Positions 10,107-23,112 of a DNA stretch of 64,000 bases are shown here, piece after piece (the stretch's first letter is position 1; each line of letters begins with the position of its first letter). The DNA comes from Macrosoma leucophasiata. Taxonomy: Eukaryota > Arthropoda > Insecta > Lepidoptera > Hedylidae. A program made the translations under genes and the position numbers. The stretch covers positions 22,232,001-22,296,000 of the forward strand of contig JAWQUS010000025.1 of assembly GCA_036365455.1 (NCBI GenBank). The letters are read 5' to 3'. The notes beneath the pieces are model-generated. The model had not been told where the DNA came from. It searched no databases and worked only from the letters and a program-made list of their open reading frames with translations.

Positions 10107-11600
10107 ATGTTAAGTAAGTGGTCACTAATGCTGGCTACATACCTAAGGTTTTAACTAATCTTTGGTTTTATGTAGTTGTCTACAGTATTCACTTACCAAG
10201 ATTAGCCCCGCAAAACAGACAGACAGACAGACAGACAGACAAAAATTGTAAAAAATGTTGTTTTGGTATATGTACCGTGTATACATACATATGTAAATAC
10301 ATTACTAAATAGTAAAAAGCGGTTATTTTTATATTACAAACAGACACTCCAATTTGTATAGATGTTTTGTCCGTACTCCATATCACTACACTCCATAGTA
10401 GGTACCCTATGGTTGGATGGATGACCACCAACGCGGCGACGGCGACTTTTAAATGTATACTAGTTGATAATGCCTTAAAAAAACTAGCAATGTTATTTTA
10501 ATTACTACATATTAATTCCAATTTAATTATATTTTAACGAATTCTCTATATTTTTTATTAATCCTAGTACATACCTACACAGTCTAAAACCACACCAGAA
10601 ACGGATCGTGTCCTACAACAAAAAGTAGGTATCTACAAGTACATACGTTTGTTATAAACATACCTATTACGAGTATGAATTCCCCAACGATGTATCATTC
10701 CACTTTCCTTACAATAAGTACCTACATATTTATCCTGCTCTGTACCTACGTATTAGAGTTTATACCTCTATGCGTATTACATTATAAATCCGGAAATACC
10801 TACTTAGTTACGACATGTAGGTATAGTCGCAACTAATAAGTGAGGAAAAAATATTAATTTTACGTAAGCAATACCAAAACTTCGTTTGCGTCTACGTACG
10901 ATAGGTAGGTATGTAGGTAGGTACTTACTTTACCTTATTACGAAGATCAACTTCATATTCTTCCTAATACGGAAGTGGGTATTTGATATCCTTTTTCCTC
11001 ATAGTAGGTAATATCGATGTTAGCTACTCGTATATTATTAGTTCGTTAAATAACATTGTTAAGAATTATTAACGAAACTGTCTAGTGGCAGCATGCCACT
11101 TCTGCGCATGGATTGGGGGTCATGGATTCAACTTTGGTCGGGAAATTAAATGTCATTAGGCTTTTTTCATTTTCCTGAACTTTTTGAGCACCATCCTTGG
11201 AGTTTGGTAATGTGCTCGGAGATGTCAATAGACTCGTCACATCGTGCGAATAAGTCGAAGGTGTTAAGGTTTAAAGCATACATTTAGCTCTACCTACCAC
11301 CTCGGGGCAACAGGCAAGGAGGCACGTTAAGTAGATATAAGATGTACCTAAATCATGGTCAAGGCAGTAATAATTAAAGTTGAGTTATTTAATTTCATAC
11401 GTTTGTTAGGTGTTTTAAAGAAGTCAATTACATTTAAGTAGAAGAATAAAACAATTAAAACAACTCACACCGCTTGGTAATTAGGACCAACAACAACTAC
11501 ATACAAACTAAAACTTACGCTGTTTTAGACGTGAAAGCGCACAGGGGGCGCCAGAGACAAAGAATTTGTTCAAATAGGGGGGCACAACGGTGGAGAATGG
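10107..11600. other. AT-rich stretch with simple repeats only
   Basis: There is a (cagacaga) run at 10214-10241 and several taggtaggta/tacctac tracts (10900-10930). I see no gene, RNA or shared repeat of note. Confidence 0.4.
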
Positions 11601-11609
11601 AGAAATGAG

Positions 11610-12215
11610 ATACGAAAAAACCGGTCAAGTGCGTGTCGGGCCACGCGCAGTGTAGGGTTCCGTATTTAGTGTATTAACAGAGTAATAAGTGTAATGAAAA
11701 ACAAATGAATATTTTCTATGGAGTTGTTCGAAATTTTCGAAGTTTTATATTTGGTCGACTATTACTCGCAAACTTGCATGGCCAACTTAAGTGTGATAGT
11801 TTTCCTTTTAATTTAATTATATATAGCTACTATTGCCGTGTCGTTTGAATTTCTAACAACAACCGTTTAGTTAGTAGGGGGGAGACACTTGACTCCTAAC
11901 GAAAATTTGCACTCTATAGCTTAATAAGTCACAAACAAAGTCATGATGTTTTTAAAAGACATATCCAACGATAGCTAACACAATATGGAACTCGAAAATA
12001 AAAAAAATTACACGTAGGGGAGGTAAACCTATTTTTTTTTCATGTGTTTATTCTACCACTTTATCGGCCTGATTAAGGTGTATACTTGTGCCAAATTTCA
12101 AGTCTCTAGTACCAATAGTCTAAACCGCGAACGGATAGACAGACAGACAGACGGATATGGCCAAACTGTAAGGGTCTGTTCTATCTAGGATTCTGTTTAC
12201 TACAGAACCCTAAAA
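11610..12215 (+). repeat. Long copy of the gacagaca-tail element
   Basis: The head (aaccggtcaagtgcgtgtcg) is followed by tagggttccgtatttagtg, a roughly 400-bp AT-rich body, the tail agacagacagacagacgg, and agaaccctaa. The head also stands alone at 13995-14050 and the tail at 6680-6750. No coding frame is seen. Confidence 0.6.
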
Positions 12216-12603
12216 ATGTCCGCCCTACATCTCATACCTCGGTGAAGAAATTTATTTTCATCTCATGGTAACTTAACTGAATAGAAGGCGTAAAAATTTT
12301 GTTCAATTCTTATGTAGCAGTTAACTACCATAAAAACAACTTCAGCTAAACAAAATAAAATTTCTAAGTAAGTATGTATAAGCAAAACAAACCCACCTGC
12401 AACAATCTCACTCACTCACTCACATTTCACAATTCACGTCTACGCTCACCACATAGTCATGCACACACGCGCGGAGTTATCTACAAACTGACCAAACTCA
12501 CGTTGGGCATGATGTCATGGAGTAGTGTCCAGCTGGGACGATAGTGTTTACAATTTATCTCTTGTTTCTAATGTTGTTGTAACATGTGTCATGTTTAATA
12601 AGA

Positions 12604-12742
12604 ATATCGACTGCTGCCAATTTTGTCTATCAATATTGTCATCTTAGAATGTCCCATAATATGACATTCTAAGTCTTCTAATGCAATAAAACAAAATTGG
12701 CCAAAATGTAGTTCCGACTATGTTAATTGCTGCAGTCGATAT
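12604..12742. repeat. Foldback element
   Basis: Outer arms atatcgactgctg and ctgcagtcgatat, a ccaattttgt/acaaaattgg pair, and a perfect inner stem (12643-12653 with 12663-12673) make a nested palindrome. It is probably a foldback MITE. Confidence 0.6.
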
Positions 12743-12818
12743 CTGTCTAACGGGCCCTTAATTGTGTTATACAGGGCTAATTTAAATTATCGCAGGCAAC
12801 TTGTCTGCATAAATCCCA

Positions 12819-12961
12819 ATGATCGCCTCCCGGAAAGAAAAGTGTCTTATTACAAATAGCTGTTTTAAAGAAAATGTCATTTAAATAGTTAGCGCACTAA
12901 TGTCATTTTCTCGAAACAGCTTTTTTGTATTATGACACTTTTCTTGCCGGGAAGCGATTAG
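12819..12961. repeat. Second foldback element
   Basis: Arms of about 70 bp pair with small mismatches: gatcgcctcccggaaagaaa at the left, and ttcttgccgggaagcgatta at the right. The centre pairs gctgttttaaagaaaatgtc with its complement. Confidence 0.65.
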
Positions 12962-13738
12962 TTGTACGGCTTTTTAAAAATCTTAATAAATAACCCAAAA
13001 AAAAATTTAAAAAATGTTTTTAAAAGTTCAAAAGAGCATTGCCGCCACAGCGTCACCCCGCAACTTCGCGCCCCGTGCTGCCCGTGTCGATATTTTGCCT
13101 GGGCATGCGGGCATAGCTCTCAGAGTAAATGCCAGTTCAGAGTAAAAAAATAAATGTATTTTGTAAACCTAAATTTTACAAAGTCGTTGAATAAAATTTC
13201 ACTGGTGATAGAACTCCAGTGACGGAGCTCGCGGGCGTAGGCACCACTACATTACCTAATCTATCTGCCGAGATTTGTTTTAAGTTAACAGATAATAAGT
13301 AGAAAACGAATAATCCCAGTAGCAGTTAGGGATCACAGTTACACGTACCTAATTACTTAAATAAGGAATATAATTGTTCTGTTTTATGTCTGTAGGTCCA
13401 TTAATGTAGGTAATTACTCAGTGTGAATGAGACAAAGTGAAGAAATAATTCTGTTGGAAATTATTTATGAAATCTGTTTGCAATTGATGAAATGGAAACA
13501 CAGAAACTCTACCACAATTAAAATTTATAAGACATCGTGATCATTTCAGCCTAAAAACATCTACCACTGAACACTCATATTATGGAGATATACTACGACC
13601 ATTGCTACTATGTTTCGCATGCGAAGTGACGGTAGTTCCATCTTAGAACAATGCTGCCCATCCCGCGTTATTGTATTTACTACCGACCGCGCCCCAATGC
13701 CGGATTTAAGCATAGGCAACATAGGCAGTTGCCTATGG
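12962..13738. other. No gene; small R1 end and GC-rich patch
   Basis: Bases 13030-13110 are GC-rich without a supported frame. Bases 13200-13270 are the terminal R1 block only (gagctcgcgggcgtaggc, attacctaatctatc). The rest is unremarkable. Confidence 0.4.
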
Positions 13739-13952
13739 CAGAGAATATGTATACTACGTATAGAATGAACACTTCGACGTCCCGCCCGATTTCCCCGCAT
13801 TACCCAACCTCCTCCCCTCTTATGGGCGACCGTTGGTATTTTCTACGTGCCGCGCATACAGGTGCACGTGTAAATACACGTCACTGATTGATGGCTGTGT
13901 AAGAGACCAAATTAGGCGTTTGTATGGAATTTTGGCGGAGTATCCGCGGTGA
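13739..13952 (+). mobile_element. CAGAG-type element, copy 3
   Basis: The ends cagagaatatg and ccgcggtga are flanked by a perfect 8-bp duplication gcctatgg at 13731-13738 and 13953-13960. This copy best defines the element borders. Confidence 0.75.
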
Positions 13953-14239
13953 GCCTATGGGCCGCCACCACAGCAAAAAAATCGATAAAAGCTCAGTAGA
14001 AACAAAAAGCGGCCACGTGCGAGTCGGACTCGCGCACAAAGAGTTCCGTACCATCATCTATAAAAGAAAATCACGTTTGTTATATTTAAGTTTCTACCTT
14101 TAGGCTTTATAATAACATAAGAGTAAAAAATTGCTTTAAAATTACGTTTGTTGAAGGAGCCCCCTTTAATATTAACACCACAGGCAGTGGCCGATTTTTA
14201 TTTTATTATTAATTTTAACAAAATATTCTGTGAAAATTT

Positions 14240-14551
14240 TAAACGTCTACTTAAAAAAAACGTAACTTCACGCGGGGTAGGCAAAGGTAAATGCATACAT
14301 TCAAGCATACATGCAAACACCCCCGATTCGCCAGTTACGTTTTGGCCCATGTAACAGGTGGCGAGCCTGTTGACATCTCCGGGCACATTACCAAACTTTG
14401 AGGTACTGGGAAATATCCAGAAAATGGAAAAAGCCCAATAGAACCAGAGATAAAGGACTTTACACCATTATATCTGATAACCCCCTATCCGGGAATCGAC
14501 CCAGGACCTCATAATAGTAGTGGCCTGCTACCACTAGGCTACCGAGGCAGT
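14240..14551 (-). repeat. SINE with CCTCGGTAGC tRNA-type head, copy 1
   Basis: On the minus strand it starts actgcctcggtagcctagtg, has a degraded B-box region (gggtcgattcccgg), the tatctctggttctattggg block, gtacctcaaagtttggtaat, and ends near gtgaagttacg. Copies: 41006-41345 (+), 49627-49938 (+), 59541-59848 (-). It appears to be pol III-derived and mobilised by a LINE. Confidence 0.7.
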
Positions 14552-15137
14552 CTACCTGCTACCGTTATTTTAATATTGAGCAAAAATACGAAAAAAAACG
14601 TTTATTGTCTGGTGAAGTAGACTAGTGGCGTCTAGAGACGTGCCGCCTACTTAAGTAGGTACGTCCTAAAAAACCCGAACCTTTAGACTAAGCAACAAAT
14701 GCATGTGGTTATGAAATCAGAAAAAAAGGGACTCAGCACCATTTTGTGGAGCAAACCACAAAACATACAGAGCAGATGCTAATGCTACCTTTGAAGCAAG
14801 GTTACACGCTGTAATTTCAACTGCAAACGTACAGTAATTCGGGCATAACACATCACCCCGTAAATCTTTTATAGCCCATCACAGAACGCATTAATTCACA
14901 CAGAAAATAAAATAAAACAACGAGTCAAATAACTCTCCATTTAATGATCATATAAACTTTATAAATAGAAGCGTCTCACAATATTACAAGGTTATGGTTG
15001 TTAACCATAACCTGGGTTCACTGTTAACGATTAATTTAACAGATATACAAAGCATAATCGGCAACACAAAGGTTTCTTCCTTGCTATGTACGAATAATAA
15101 TCTAAATAACTGTAACTAGTAACTAAAAAATTGTTTC
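14552..15137. other. No feature recognised
   Basis: I see neither a supported coding frame nor a repeat shared with the rest of the window. Confidence 0.35.
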
Positions 15138-15350
15138 ACGGAAAGAGACACACCGTAGGCAAATGTAAACTAGTAACTACGTCAAAAAATAGTTATACGT
15201 TAAGAGACACACAGAGTGTAACAAATGAGACACACCGTAGCGCCTCAGGCTATTGGACATTTCCTTGCCGGCGAAATAACTTTGTCGCGACCAATCGAAT
15301 ACCAGTATGGTCTATGTTAAAAGTGTGAGTGTTTGTTATGATTGCAGTTA
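15138..15350. repeat. GACACACCG repeat, copy 1
   Basis: Shared with 29147-29310: gagacacaccgtag, caggctattg, catttccttgccg, and actttgtcgcgaccaatcga. The class is unknown; no ends are visible. Confidence 0.5.
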
Positions 15351-15514
15351 CTTTGTTTGCGTAAATGAAACCAAAATCGAAGCGGTAATTGTATGAGAGT
15401 TACATTTCTATACATTATTATTCGTAGTTTGCTACAATCGCTTAGAAAAAACCTCCTTCCGAAAGAGTATTTCAATGTGTACTGCTTTTACATAAACATA
15501 GGCTTTTTTAAATG

Positions 15515-15660
15515 TATTGCAAGTGGCAAACAAGCATGCAGTTCACATTGATGTAAAGTGATGACTGCAGCAAAGACCAAGGTCAAGATGCAGATGCGTT
15601 ACCACTCCTGAGGCCTAAGATGTTATGCCTCTGTGCCGGAAATGTACAGGGCCGTAAAGT
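15515..15660 (-). repeat. R1 fragment
   Basis: Reverse orientation: gtggcaaacaagcatgcagt, gatgcgttaccactcctgag, cctctgtgccggaaa. Confidence 0.6.
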
Positions 15661-17010
15661 AGGTACTTAAATAATGTTGACCTGAATCTTTCAGATTATT
15701 AGCAAGTATTTAATATTCAAAAACATAAGATTGGCGTGCATGCTGTTATAACTGCTTTACATAGTATTAAAAACAAAATATATTTTGTTTTGCAGATCCG
15801 TCAAAGTAATCAAAAGCGATTGCCGCAAGAAACAACCACATCTAAATATACAAATATCTGGTCGCAATACCTACACCGACATTTTTTATTAGGAAACATT
15901 AAACCGAACTACAGACACCTATAAACATAATAAAAATAAATTACAAAAGAGTGACGTAAAATCAGTAAAAGTACCTACTAAATTGTATCGATTAACACGG
16001 TACAAAGTAAAATATATTACAGCCAAAATTAGATCTCACATAACAGTTATACAAATTATATAAACGAAGTTACAATTTTCTTATTATACCAATTGTCGTC
16101 ATTGTGTATTAGATAAATAATAAATAGACAGTGTTACCATATTAATAAAAAAGTACGCTTATCCTTAATAAATCAACATACAATATAATATAAAAGACTA
16201 AACATGATTTATATGACCATTGGCCATTTCATATTAGACGAAGCGTTTCAAATCATTGGCATGATATTATTAAGCCTTAAAAACAGTTTGTGCTATCCTT
16301 AATTGCAATGAACTTAGTTCAAATTCAAATATTATCATAAAACATAAAAAATAATTTGACTTCAGATCAACAGAATTAATCATAACTAGTAATTTGTTAC
16401 TAAACACTGCTTTAATTTCACGATTTTATCTCCAACGTTAATCGAAAAATAATATCTGAATAATCATCTCGGAGACATCTTTACTTAAAACCATTCGAAT
16501 CGACCAAACGACCTTGAAGTAATCGACAAAAATATATTAAAAAAAAGATACCTACTAACGAACAGACAAACCTCTTTTTGAAGTTGTACACTTATGTCAA
16601 TTTCGTACGTTCGATCTGCCAAAGAGAGTCACCCAAATGTATACGAAATTTAATAGACATCTGTTCGAGTTTTATACCGGTGTTACTTAAAATTAAATAT
16701 CAGACTAGTGGATTATTTAAATCCGAAAACACAATTAAACAGCCAAACGATAATTTTGAACAAATTATGTTGAAATTGCACATGTTTCGCTCGTAAACCA
16801 TATTTATTATTAAGTGAAAGCTATCCCACACTTATAACAAAAAAAAAAGATTCCGACGAATTGATGGAGGTTATCAATTACTTTTTTCGAAGTCGGTTAA
16901 AAAGGCAGTGATTTTTTTCGTGACGATATACTTATAATTAATCATGTCTCACTTGCCAGGACAATGATTGAATACTAACACCATGATGATTTTTACGAAA
17001 TCGATGGAGG
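15661..17010. other. AT-rich unique stretch
   Basis: No gene, RNA gene or shared repeat seen. Small open frames have only AT-rich, low-complexity composition. Confidence 0.4.
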
Positions 17011-17252
17011 TATAGGTCGCGCCAGGTAAAAAGAACGCTGGCGGTCAAGCTGCGCGTCATGTGTTTTTATTTCATTTTATGTTATTCTATGTAATATAGT
17101 TTTCAATCTGCCTACCAATACACGAAACCGCAAGCGAAAGCTAGATCAAAAATAAACCAATAGGGCTAGTACTTTCGTGCGCGAGTGTACCGATGCGCGA
17201 ACACATCCCTTCTACTTTCTTCCAGCGTTCTTTTTACGTGGCGCGACCTATA
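17011..17252. mobile_element. Small TIR element (TAGGTCGCGCCA)
   Basis: Bases 17011-17041 and 17222-17252 are 31-bp inverted repeats with one mismatch (tataggtcgcgccaggtaaa at the left). A TA duplication is possible at the ends. It is 242 bp and non-coding. Confidence 0.6.
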
Positions 17253-19347
17253 GCTGCACATCATTTTTCAAACTACTATCAGGCAAATGTCACCTAAGTC
17301 TCCTCCAGCTGAAAAGCGTCGGGTTTATTTTAAAAATCATTTTAGTTACATATACGCGAGCTTAATCCGTAAAAATTGATTTATTTCAATGATTATACCT
17401 CGCGAATACTTTAGAACACATCATACTATAACATTACTCAAAATGATGTGCCTAAGTTGGACATAGATCCCTACAAAAAAGACTAAGTCAACGAAAAATT
17501 CGATATCAGTAAACATTTCAATTACTGTCCATACGAGCGATAATCACCATCTTAAAAATAATTTTGAAAAGCTATCGACCTGGTAAATGCATTGCAACAT
17601 AAAATTTATAATAGCACCGCTAAAAATTAAATATAATTAATAATAATTTATATTAATCTCCACAACTTTCAAGCAAAGTAATTTAGCTTAAGAATCAAAT
17701 AGATATGCTAATTTTACTAAACGCAGAATTTGTTAATAATAAAAGTTATATGGACCACAGATGGTCATTATGTAACCTAAGCAAAACATCTGACTCTGCA
17801 TTATCTGTTGTAATTTAACTATAATGAACTAATTATTATAAAACACGAAAACGCCTAGGCCATAGTGCTGAATCTAGAAAGATTAAGACTCATGTTCAGC
17901 AAAATATTTGTGACAAAACTTTAGTCTGAAACTGATACTTTAGCTAGATCAACCCACAGATTGATCTAGCTAAAGTGGGACTAACGACGCCATTTTGGGG
18001 CAACTGTCAGTCTATCAGACTTTCTTGTGTAGCAACACCTCCAATAAATCAGCCATGGATCATTGCGTCCAAAACGCAAATAATGTGAAAAAACAAAATT
18101 AAATTGCAAGCCGAATGAAACAATTCGGCAGATATTAGATCTCAGGTAAAATGACAACATCGTCCTATGAAAAACAATATTATTATGGCGTTTCCAATTC
18201 CTCTAATATTAAACCTATACGCGATTAATGTAAATTAAAATGTACACATTATACCCAAATAAATAAATATGTAATCAATGTAATAAATATTTTTGGATGG
18301 CTAAAAAGAAAAGCATATTTGGCATTTTTAAATTTGGTAACACATTCCATTTATAAACGAAGATGCGCATTCATAATATAGAAAAATGGACGGCGAAAAA
18401 CACTTGGGTGTCTTTCCGCTTATTGTATTTTAATGAACACTGCGATTGCAAATACTCTAATTTGATATTCTACTACGAAACCAGTGAAGAAAGAAGTCTT
18501 TATATTTGAAATTTAACAAATAATTTATTAATCGTCTATGGCACATACAGGATTTTTCACTAAAATCATTTTATAATACAGATTTCATTTTAACATATTA
18601 TTATGCACTGTGGTTTATATGTTTAAAAAATGTTAACATTCTTTCGTTTTAATGTGGAAATCGAAAAAATCCACTATTATTCATAAAATAATATCCTGTA
18701 TGTATTCATTAACGATCAATAAACCATTTTAATATGTAAAAGTGAATACGTCATAATACCTATATACAGCGTCGTGTCACATTCAAAAAAATTAATATAA
18801 TTCCTTCTCGCTCCCTCCTCCTCGCTGCGAAAGTGAGAGAACTATATTATAAACTAGACGCTACTTAGCCTTCACTGATTACAACACTATATTCTTAATT
18901 ACTTTAAATCTACCTAAAAATAGTATGTATTAAAAATACACCGGCGTTTTTATCGAGACAATATTTTAAACTGCGTATGTATGTTATCATGAATTTTATA
19001 AACCAAAATATATTTTATAATTTCATAATGTATGTAAAATATAAAGCAATATGAGATTCCTATTAGACTTCTTAAAATATACAAACATTTATAATTTAAC
19101 AAAGCATAATAAATACGTTTCTTTGCAACATATATACTCAAAAATATCAAATAATCAAGCGTGAACAGTACTTTTTAATATTTTCCTTTTAAGTTTTAAT
19201 GTCAATCCTTGGCTGACAGCTTCATTTGTTTTTCGTCGTGTTCAAAACCTATTATATCTATTTTCATATTTTTAAACCTGAATAACGATAATAATAATTT
19301 ATCTCATCGTAATCGCAATAAACAAAACATGAATTTTAATTAAAACC
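17253..19347. other. AT-rich stretch, one perfect hairpin
   Basis: Bases 17937-17952 and 17961-17976 pair perfectly over 16 bp (tagctagatcaa arms) with an 8-base loop. No gene is supported elsewhere in this stretch, which has few repeats. Confidence 0.4.
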
Positions 19348-19629
19348 CATAGAGCAACACAGACCATCGGCCGCGGCGGACTGGAGGGGAGCAGCCACAG
19401 CGTTTATTACCAATGCAAAACAGTCTTGTCATTTTTGCGGGGGGGGAATGCGTGCGACACACACGCACACTATAAAAATCGTCTATCACACCTTGTCTTT
19501 AACTAAATACAGAAACAATTTCACTCACACATTTAAACATCTAGGCGACAGGTATAGGGCCATTTGGGCTTGTACTTTGACAGAGGGGAAACCCTGCATA
19601 TGGCTACTCCCCTCCGGTGTTGCTCTATG
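19348..19629 (+). mobile_element. hAT-like MITE (CATAGAGC family), copy 3
   Basis: The fullest copy: catagagcaacac at the left, gtgttgctctatg at the right. The flanks ttaaaacc (19340-19347) and ataaaacc (19630-19637) match at 7 of 8 bases. Confidence 0.8.
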
Positions 19630-19667
19630 ATAAAACCACTCCAAATAAGTACTTTTGATAAAGTGGT

Positions 19668-20160
19668 CGTTCATAAACTACGTCACGTTGAATAATTTAT
19701 TCTGAAAAGAGCCGACTGAGTTTTTTCCGGCAGGTTTTTCTCAGATCATATTGGCCTTTGGAACTTTGCCGGTGAATGACAAAGAATGACTCTTTTTCTT
19801 TTCTTTTTACTCTTTGTTATCAGTTTGTAAAGGGGAAATGAGACATTCTACTGATATACTTTTTACATAAGTTTATTACATTTAGTTTTATCTTAGTGAT
19901 ATTCTTGACTTTACATATATTTTTATCTTGTTTGACATGTACATCAATTGTTGTTCACTTTAATTTATTTTGTTTGTTTTTGACGTGTCATAAGAGGTGC
20001 CTGTCACCCTAAATGAATAAATGAGTTTCTGATTCTGAATTAAATATTCCTCTTCTCCCTTTGTCACGCTTAGTCACTTTCCTATCTTCTTAACATGGTA
20101 CATGTCACACTTGATAATACCCCCTTCCCTCTGATTGAGAACGTATTTTATGAACGATCC
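19668..20160. mobile_element. Probable MITE with GTTCATAAA ends
   Basis: The ends gtcgttcataaactacgtca and tacgtattttatgaacgatc versions are inverted. The interior holds gaatgacaaagaatgactct, whose inverse recurs near 31320-31400. No coding frame. Confidence 0.5.
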
Positions 20161-20739
20161 TCAAACAGAGTTGTATTTCGTGTAAATAAATGTTTTTAAA
20201 CTACAACTTCTATCAAAAACTATATACATAATTTAACAAAACCCTTTAAAAAGCGTAATTTTTATCGCAAAGCGAAACGAATAATTTTAGTTCAAGCAAT
20301 TTTTCTGCTACTCGCACTATTATATCTAAACAATCAATGATTTTTTGATTTTTTTTTTTTCAATTTTCATTTCTTTTCATTCTCACGAGCACTTCATCAA
20401 CGATATGTGAGGATTTTAAGTACCTTACGCAGATACATTTTCAACATTTATAAAATACCCGAGAGCTTATTATTTGAGTTACAACTCGGTTGACATCAAT
20501 TTGATGGCCACTTTGTAGTACAATGCTGTTTTGACTAACACGACAATTACCATCATTTAAGAAAAAACAGCAAAGTACTGCAAAGTGGCTTTCAAATTTA
20601 TGGCCACCGAGATACTCAATACGCCCTCTGAATATGGCCAAAAACAATTCGAGCATAGTAAACCTTTTGCTTCATCACTATTAAAACCTACAAAAGTTAT
20701 ATAAAGGTGAAGAACTTAATAGCGAATGACTAAACAGAT

Positions 20740-20970
20740 ATACAATGCGAATGTAGATGGTTGCAGAGGCCCAAGGAAGACCAAGACTGACCTACCTTGA
20801 CCAAACAGGACGAGAACTGTCCGAAGATGGTGTCTAGTTAGGAATGGGCGTGAATGTATCAATAGAACGATGAATGTAGAAGGAGCACGGGAGGTGTGTA
20901 AAGACAGGGATATTTTGAGCTCCACACTCTGCCTACCTCAAAAGGGACTTGGCGTGAAGATTTCTTTATC
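20740..20970 (+). pseudogene. Non-LTR retrotransposon 3' coding remnant
   Basis: The plus strand reads GCRGPRKTKTDLP, then after a stop and an apparent frame change MNVEGARE and VCKDRDI, followed by a short 3' tail (tctgcctacctcaaaaggga). This pattern (RGRPRKTW..., N-E-GAR-VC-DR) is typical of the C-terminal end of insect LINE reverse transcriptases. It is badly decayed. Confidence 0.5.
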
Positions 20971-22960
20971 GGCATGGTCGATAATTTCAGTGCGGATATA
21001 ATATGCGCGAGGCATCCTTGTATAAGTGTGCGTTCACCCTAAAACGGAAAATTACATAACTTGTAACGAGAAATCTCTTTAGTTCAGAAGTACGACTATT
21101 TATCCGAACATAACTTATGTATCAGACGCTGTCTCAACGTGAACGCGCTTGTGCACACGATTCTGAATATCACCTCTATTACATTACACAATAGCGTTTA
21201 AATTAAGAACCTACTCGACTGAGATTCTGCTATCGAGACATTTCTACATTTTACCCACAGACAACACTAATTAGAAAAAAACATGAAAATTTCATATTAC
21301 TATAACGATGATAAGAATATTCATAAAGATAAAATAGTCTTGCTTAAAGGTTACCTTCTTGAGAACTAGTTCCTTAATTGTTTGCAATTAAAACATGTTA
21401 AAACATGATTAAGGACTTCTTACACGGCACGGTATTCAGGGTACGATAGCAAGGGTCAGTGTAGTGTAATATAATTTACGGCGACCGGAGCGGCCCGTGT
21501 ATTTGTACTGCGACCGGATAGTGTATTAAGCGGCAACCCGGCGCGAGGCCACGTCCACCCTTTCTGCCGGACCCTGAATATCGTGTCGTGTCGCCTTTAT
21601 AGCCGGCTTAGCAATAATGGATTGATTATTTTAACAATTACAGTAATTATAATTATTGTACGCTGTTAATACGGTATTAAAATAAAATGAACACATTATT
21701 TGAAGGCCTCAAAAAGCTATGAATGCAACATAGCACTGTAAGTATGTATATGAGAATGTTACAAGCTAAGTTTTGATTATAAAAAGAATCCCAAATAATT
21801 TCAGAATCAAGAAAGAAGAATTACTTTTAACTTTTCTAATGACATCACACAATCTTCGAGACATTATCATGGAACAATACATATCTTTTAGTAGGCAGTG
21901 TTATAAAACATTATTATTAGCTGTAAACTGACCAAAAAAGTTGTAATAAATTGGGAGTTACGTGTAAAAAATATTGTACAGTTAATATGATGTTAACTGT
22001 GCCATATTTTTAATGTGTTAAATTATACCTTTTACCTATGTATCTGTATATGTATTTTTTCTTAGATTTAATACTTTTAAATAAATTATAGAAAATACAT
22101 TCAGTACAACCTTGTTTCATAAATACTTTACTTCCCAGAGCAATCACCTAACTATATGTAAGTACAAATATCTGAAATTTGAGCACTCCATACAAAAATG
22201 CAAAAGCTAATGTGTTTACAAAACAAAATTGTTAATTTACGATATTTCATGTGACTTTTCATTAGGAACTGTTTGATACGCGATCAAATAAATAGTTTTC
22301 CGTAAATAATAAAAACTTGTTTTATATTATTTCGCATTAACACATGCTTGTGAATTATAATATACTTGTAAATTTTTCTTTAAAAATAAAATAATAAAAA
22401 CTTATTGAGGTCATGGCTGACTACAACACCATCGCTCGCAGCCTACAAGCCCTCATTCAAATTACAACTTTACTGTATAATCTTTCGGTACAGTTTACAA
22501 TAACAATCGGACACGTACCGGACTAATTGTTATGTAACACATTGTTTTCTAATGTGCACTTTATAGCAATAAGTATAGAGTTTGAGATTGAGTGATAAAT
22601 AATTCGCTGGAACTATGCCGTTGTAGTTGCCAGTGTATCTTAGTCTTAACATCTTTCTACACCAGACTCAGTCAGCACACTTAAGTCAGCGAAAAAAGCG
22701 TTCTCTAAAAAAATATGTCTCAACACATAGCTTCGTATTTTTTTCCCCAGAAAATACGTCAAGAAGAACCTTTTGTATAACCACCACATGGGTGATATAA
22801 AAAGATCTTATTATAAGTAACTTCCTTACAAAATATGTTGACATATCTTATAACTGTACAAACACGTCGATTTTCATGCAACTGGTAACAATTCGACAAC
22901 GATGACGTCACAATAACCGTTTTTGCGTCATAGACAAAAACAGTTTGTACAATGTTTCGT
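20971..22960. other. AT-rich; possible anoctamin 3' UTR or downstream DNA
   Basis: No gene is supported. Bases 21440-21600 are GC-rich without a convincing frame. Bases 22315-22395 match the 3' tail of the tRNA-headed SINE (atttcgcattaacacatgct). If exon e18 is right, sequence directly left of 22961 is 3' UTR; I could not identify its polyadenylation site. Confidence 0.35.
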
Positions 22961-23112
22961 CTAAACAGGGGTAGGCTCAGGCGAATTTTCACTTGGGCAC
23001 TGCGCGATGACTTGCCGCGATCCCAGGTTCTGATGGTCCCCGTGCGCCGCGAGATCGAAGTCTGAACCTGACAACGATGCTATGTGGTTCCAATTAGACT
23101 CCGTCGTGTCAC
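22961..23112 (-). CDS. Anoctamin exon e18 (C-terminal tail)
   Basis: A 50-codon frame ends with TAG (22961-22963). It reads DTTESNWNHIASLSGSDFDL and ends NSPEPTPV. Codon use is GC-rich at third positions, unlike the flanking AT-rich DNA. The acceptor is a tandem catccagcag, so a 3-base longer exon (to 23115) is also possible. It needs two bases to complete its first codon. That matches exactly one base left over by the ccag|gtcaga donor at the end of e17 (28845-28846). The final T-P-V fits a class I PDZ ligand. It could instead be the last exon of another gene, but no other minus-strand exon is seen to its right before 28749. Confidence 0.6.

Noticed and set aside
10214..10241. CRISPR-like short repeats
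   Set aside because: Simple (caga)n tract without spacers.
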